Origin: Prorocentrum cordatum
Lineage: Eukaryota > Sar > Dinophyceae > Prorocentrales > Prorocentraceae
Length of the DNA: 64,000 bases
Direction of reading: 5' to 3'
Assembly: GCA_963575745.1 (NCBI GenBank)
Contig: CAUYUJ010001725.1
Location: 170,001 to 234,000 of the forward strand
In this document: one piece after another, positions 60,410 through 64,000 of the stretch
Numbering within the stretch: position 1 is the first letter of the stretch
Layout: the number at the start of each line of letters is the position of its first letter
Translations under genes and position numbers: made by a program
Notes under the pieces: model-generated
Told to the model about the DNA's origin: nothing
Database searches by the model: none
The model's input: the letters and a program-made list of their open reading frames with translations, nothing else

Positions 60410-61170
60410 GTCTCCTCCTCCTCCTCCTCCTCCTCCTCCTCCTCCTCCTCCCCTCCTCCTCCTCCTCCTCCTGGCGAGGTTGGGGGGAGGGTGCCGAAGC
60501 GAGTCCCCAGGCTCAGCAGGGCTTCAGTCGGACACCACGTGGGATGCTCCCGCACACGTGCACCGTCAAGAGTGCCGCGGGTGCGGCACCGGAGTGTCGG
60601 ACCATCCAGACCGGTCGCACGCCTCGCTCCCCCTCCTCCTCCTCCCTCCTCCTCCTCCTCCTCCCTCCTCCTCCTCCTCCTCCTCCTCATCCTCATCCTC
60701 CTCCTCCTCCTCCCCCCCCCCTCCTCCTCCTCCTCCTCCTCCTCCTCCTCCTCCTCCTCCTCCTCCTCCTCCTCCTCCCCTCCTCCTCCTCCTCCTCCTC
60801 CTGGCGAGGCTGGGGGGAGGGTGCCGAAGCGAGTCCCCAGGCTCAGCAGGGCTTCAGTCGGACACCACGTGGGATGCTCCCGCACACGTGCACCGTCAAG
60901 AGTGCCGCGGGTGCGGCACCGGAGTGTCGGACCATCCAGACCGGTCGCACGCCTCGCTCCTCCCTCCTCCTCCTTCTCCTCCTCCTCCTCCTCCTCCTCC
61001 TCCTCCTCCCTCATCCTCATCCTCCTCTTCCTCCCCCCCTTACTCCTCCTCTCTCCTCCTCCTCCTCCTCCTCCTCCTCCTCCTCCTCCTCCTCCTCCTC
61101 CTCCTCCTCCTCTCCTCCTCCTCCCCCTCCCCCTCCCCCCCCCCCCTTCTCCTTATTCTCCTCCTCCCCC
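60410..61170 (+). repeat. (TCC)n arrays with a 160 bp direct duplication
   Basis: A unique 160 bp segment (CTGGCGAGGTTGGGGGGAGG to GGTCGCACGCCTCGCTCC) at 60471-60630 is repeated at 60801-60960, exactly 330 bp on. I find one difference, T60480 against C60810. (TCC)n lies before, between and after. Confidence 0.9.
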
Positions 61171-61179
61171 CCCCTTCCC

Positions 61180-61314
61180 CACAGAGCCACCGCCTCTGGC
61201 CAGGCGCGCCCTGGGCCCCGGAGCGGCGCACATGCCTCCCTGACGGAGCTCAGGGGGGGCGCGGGCGCCGATCCTGGGCCCAGGGCGCGCCTGGCCAGAG
61301 GAGGTGGCTCTGTG
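61180..61314. repeat. 39 bp inverted repeat at a purine/pyrimidine strand switch
   Basis: CACAGAGCCACCGCCTCTGG...CTGGGCCC (61180-61218) pairs with GGGCCCAGGGCGCGCCTGGC...CTCTGTG (61276-61314) with one mismatch. Left of it the plus strand is all pyrimidine (TCC)n. Right of it, to 61550, it is all purine (GGA)n. So the symmetry extends for several hundred bases. Confidence 0.85.
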
Positions 61315-61550
61315 CGGAAAGGGGAGGGGGAGGGGGGCTGAGGGGGAGGAGGAGAGAAAGGAGGAGGAGGAGGAGGAGGAGGAGGAGAAAAAGGAGGAGG
61401 AGAAAGGAGGAGATGGAGGAGAAAAGAGAAAGGAGGAGGAGAGAGGAGAAAATGGAGGAGAAAGGGAGGAGGAGAAAAAGGAGGAGGGGGAGGGGGAGGA
61501 AGAAAAAGAGGAGAAGGATGAGGTGGAGGGGGAACAGGAGGTGGCTCTGG
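61315..61550. repeat. (GGA)n / (GGAGAAA)n array
   Basis: Purine-only run, right limb of the large palindrome. Confidence 0.95.
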
Positions 61551-61556
61551 GCGGTA

Positions 61557-61720
61557 GATTTAAGTCGGGCGTGTCCCTCCAGAGAAGGAAACGTAAACAA
61601 GATACGGTATAGTCTGGGGACGGTGTTTCTATCTTTGTTGATCATGTTTGAGCAGGTTTGACGGTTTTTTCTTCCAAAACCCGCCTGTATGTAGGAGGAC
61701 ATGCCCGACCTAGCGGTAGA
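61557..61720 (+). repeat. Dispersed repeat P, copy 3 (uninterrupted)
   Basis: TTTAAGTCGGGCGTGTCC, GATACGGTATAGTCTGGGGA, CCGCCTGTATGTAGGAGGAC and ATGCCCGACCTA run continuously. At 1098-2225 the same sequence is split by the foldback element. Confidence 0.65.
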
Positions 61721-62868
61721 TACGCGAGGATTTCGGCGCCGTGTCCCGCCCCGCCCCCTCCCTTCCCCCCCCGAGGCGGAGTGCATGTTCGACTTGGAGT
61801 ACTTCCAGGAGCCCCGTGGGTCGGGCCAGGCGGGCGCCTCAGAGCTCTCTCGGGCGTCGCGGCTCGGGTGGGCTCTGGGGTGCGCCCGCCCCCCCCCCAC
61901 CGCCCCGCCCTCACCCTTGTCGCCCTTGACCCCCCGGAGGGAAAACGACGAAGGCAGGGGAAGGGCGTCGTTCACCCTTCTTGCTGCCTCGGGGCGGCTT
62001 CTCGCCGGCACGGCTCACTCCGCACTGGAACTCTCAGCAGACTGCGTCCCTTGGCAGGTCCTGGGGCCGACTTGTGACCACCGAGCCCGGACCTCCAAGC
62101 TGTTTTGGGGAGATCGGGCCCGACGCATGGTTTCCGACATGTTCGGCGCTTGGAGGCCGTCGTCGCGCTCCAGGACCGCGGAACGGCGATCCGCGATGAA
62201 ACACCGGCCCCGAGGAGAGGTCAAGAGGGCCAGGGGACACGTGATGAGAATGCCGAACATCGGATCGTTCGGTTCTTCCCCGCTCATCCTCCATCCTCTT
62301 CGTCCTAGTGCCTCCTCCTGTTCTCTTCCCCCATCCTCCATCTCTGCCGTCCGTCATCCCTCCTATTACCTCCTCCTCCGTATCCCTTCATTAATTTCCT
62401 CCGCTCCCCCTGCGTTTCCCCGATAGCTACTCCTCAAAGGCCTCCCAGATAATCTTAAGAAGGGCCGAAAGGGCCCCAAGGAACGCCCAAGGCGGCATAA
62501 GGAGGCCCATAGGGCGTTCATAGAGGCCCAAGGGTGGGAACCAAGTGTGATCGGAGTGGGCGAGCGCTGAAAAGGAGTTGTAGACTTTTAAGATGGATGA
62601 CCGTGCTATTGACATGCAGGTGTGTTTCAAGTACACCGATCCTTCGGACAGAATCGCAAACGTTGGGCGAATGTTTGGCCAAGCGTTTCGGCTATGTGTT
62701 CCCCCAGTCGGTGTGTAATCTCTTGGGGGAACGCTTGGGGAAGGAAAGGGGGCGAGGAGGAGCATGAGAAACAGCAGCAGCAGCAGGAGCAGGAGCAGAA
62801 GGAGAACGAAACATGAAAAGGCGGACGTGGGGGAGGAAAATAAATGAGACCTCTTGGGACTTCTTGGG
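61721..62868. other. Unassigned sequence
   Basis: Frames on both strands without motifs. No gene called. Confidence 0.4.
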
Positions 62869-62891
62869 TTCCGTCGCCATTGTGGCTCAAG
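62869..62891 (+). other. Relict dinoflagellate spliced leader
   Basis: TTCCGTCGCCATTGTGGCTC followed by AAG differs from the 22-base dinoflagellate spliced leader at two positions. It is followed by TCTGGAGG, not by a GT donor, so it is not a spliced-leader RNA gene. It marks the 5' end of a trans-spliced message copied back into the genome. Confidence 0.7.
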
Positions 62892-63169
62892 TCTGGAGGC
62901 GCTGCTCAAGAGTTTGATCATTTTGGTGAGAGGTAAGTCGCGGCCCCAAACAGATTACCTGGCATCCGCCCGCCAGGTGTCGCACATGTTCGACGCGCTC
63001 TGTCTACAGAACCATCTCCTTTTCCCGTTCACCCTTCTTCGATGGCTCCTGCACTTGGTCACTTCTCGTACGCGCCTTGAGTTCGTGAGGGGATAATGAG
63101 GGCGGGGAGTGGACGGTCATAGAAGGAGGAGGCTGAGGAAAGAGGCAAGCCCAATACGAACCACAAGAC

Positions 63170-64000
63170 ATGGTTTGTCCGTTGTGCGATTGCAAGAAGG
63201 TCGCTCCAAATGCTTGGTGCAAACATTGTGTTTCGACGTTTCCTCGCCTCGTTGTTGATAAGTTGCCTCTTGCTCATTGGACTTGGACCGCGCACGCTTC
63301 GCCCCCAGGCCTCCTCTGGCACGGTCGCAGATGGGGCGGCGGCAAAGGTTGCTTCCTAGCAGGCGGCAGAGGTGGAGGCAAAGGGGTCACAGGCAAGGGC
63401 TCCGTGGTGTCAGGTACTCCAAATTTCGTAATAAAAGGGAGGGGGTCTGAACCCTCCAAGACAAGCCATTTCAGACCCCCCCCTGTGGGAGAACCCTCCA
63501 AAACATCGTCCCCAGACCCCCCCAGGCCCTCTAAGATAGCCTGGAAGAGACCCCCCCCGAAATTAGACCCCCCTCCCTTTATCACGAAATCTGGAGTAGT
63601 CAACTCCGGCCTCAGCTCCAAGATTCAGCTGCAATTCCGCCGATGCCCGCTGGCCCTGCTTCGAACACCGCGAGGGGCGAGGCATCGGAGTTGGCTCGAT
63701 TGAGAAGGCGGGCGATCGGTCTGTACAAGCGCTACTATGACGTTGCGAAGCACATGTTGGCGGCGGAAACAAAGCCGAGGCATGTTCTTTCGGAACATTT
63801 GGCAGCTCACTAAGAGCACGGACGCGTGCGTCGCTTGGTGAAGCGGATGGAGGCGGAGCTGGCCCCGCTCCTCCGCACGCAGCACGAGAAGGGCAAGCAG
63901 TTGCGCACGTCTCTCGTCGATGCTGATCGTGAATTCACAAGGCAGTGCGTAAATTTGCGGCCGGATCTCAAATCTGCGCGGTTGCCCCAGTGGTTCCCTC
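63170..64000 (+). pseudogene. Retroposed gene: zinc-finger and helical protein, MITE-interrupted and 3'-truncated by the window
   Basis: Starts MVCPLCDCKKVAPNAWCKHC, a four-Cys zinc motif, about 280 bp downstream of the spliced-leader relic. A Gly/Lys-rich linker (GGGKGCFLAGGRGGGKG) follows. At 63415 a MITE enters. Leaving out 63417-63598 and keeping one TA brings the left frame exactly into the right-hand frame, which reads QLRPQLQDSAAIPPM and then helical segments (YKRYYDVAKHMLAAETKPRH). A TAA at 63811-63813 interrupts this, and the same frame goes on to the window end (MEAELAPLLRTQHEKGKQL). Zinc motif, basic linker and helices resemble a LINE ORF1, though a host gene is possible. No name recognised. 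Confidence 0.5.
63415..63598. mobile_element. MITE with TA target duplication, family E5
   Basis: CTCCAAATTTCGTAATAAAA opens it after TA. CCTTTATCACGAAATCTGGAG closes it before TA, as its complement. Inverted repeats extend about 35 bp with few mismatches (through GGGAGGGGGTCT). A TA duplication and such ends fit Tc1/mariner-type mobilisation; that class is inferred. Confidence 0.75.

Noticed and set aside
62869-62891. Functional spliced-leader RNA gene
   Set aside because: Two mismatches and no GT donor or Sm-site region follow it; a relict in a retrocopy explains it better.

Overview
This 64 kb window looks like repeat-dominated nuclear DNA of a dinoflagellate; genus and species cannot be fixed from the sequence. 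Three things point there. A degenerate copy of the dinoflagellate spliced leader lies at 62869-62891, upstream of what looks like a retroposed gene. A sirtuin gene is split by an intron best read as GA-AG, a non-canonical class described in dinoflagellates. Two large LINE-type retrotransposons carry EEP, reverse-transcriptase and RNase H domains. The DNA is GC-rich and full of (TCC)n/(GGA)n tracts. These generate many long low-complexity open frames that are not genes.

Layout. 0-18.4 kb: small inverted-repeat elements, a 961 bp foldback element with minisatellite arms (1144-2104), microsatellites, a broken gene (6703-7436) and a nested insertion (13856-14600). 18.4-25.1 kb: LINE-1 on the plus strand (18936-24934), with (TCC)n on both sides and a composite dispersed repeat just upstream. 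25.1-31.6 kb: another composite-repeat copy, long (TCC)n and (CAT)n arrays and tandem units. 32.2-43.8 kb: LINE-2 on the minus strand, about 11 kb of coding sequence. Its order is coiled-coil ORF1, then RNase H, EEP endonuclease, RT, zinc fingers and a cytosine-methyltransferase-like domain. 43.8-55.3 kb: further foldback elements, satellites and a 2.2 kb array of perfect hairpins (52.2-54.4 kb). 55.3-56.0 kb: two sirtuin exons. 56-62.8 kb: purine/pyrimidine tracts, a 100-N assembly gap and large inverted repeats. 62.87-64.0 kb: the spliced-leader relic and a zinc-finger/helical gene interrupted by a TA-flanked MITE.

How it fits together. Almost everything is mobile or derived from mobile DNA. 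LINE-1 and LINE-2 are autonomous in type, but each has its frame broken in this copy. The small elements have terminal inverted repeats and no coding capacity, so they must have been moved by enzymes encoded elsewhere. Three insertions can be dated relative to their hosts because an uninterrupted paralogue, or a restored frame, is visible inside the same window. The only recognisable host gene is the sirtuin fragment. The most interesting object is LINE-2: it has an unusual domain order and carries its own PPC-motif methyltransferase-like domain.
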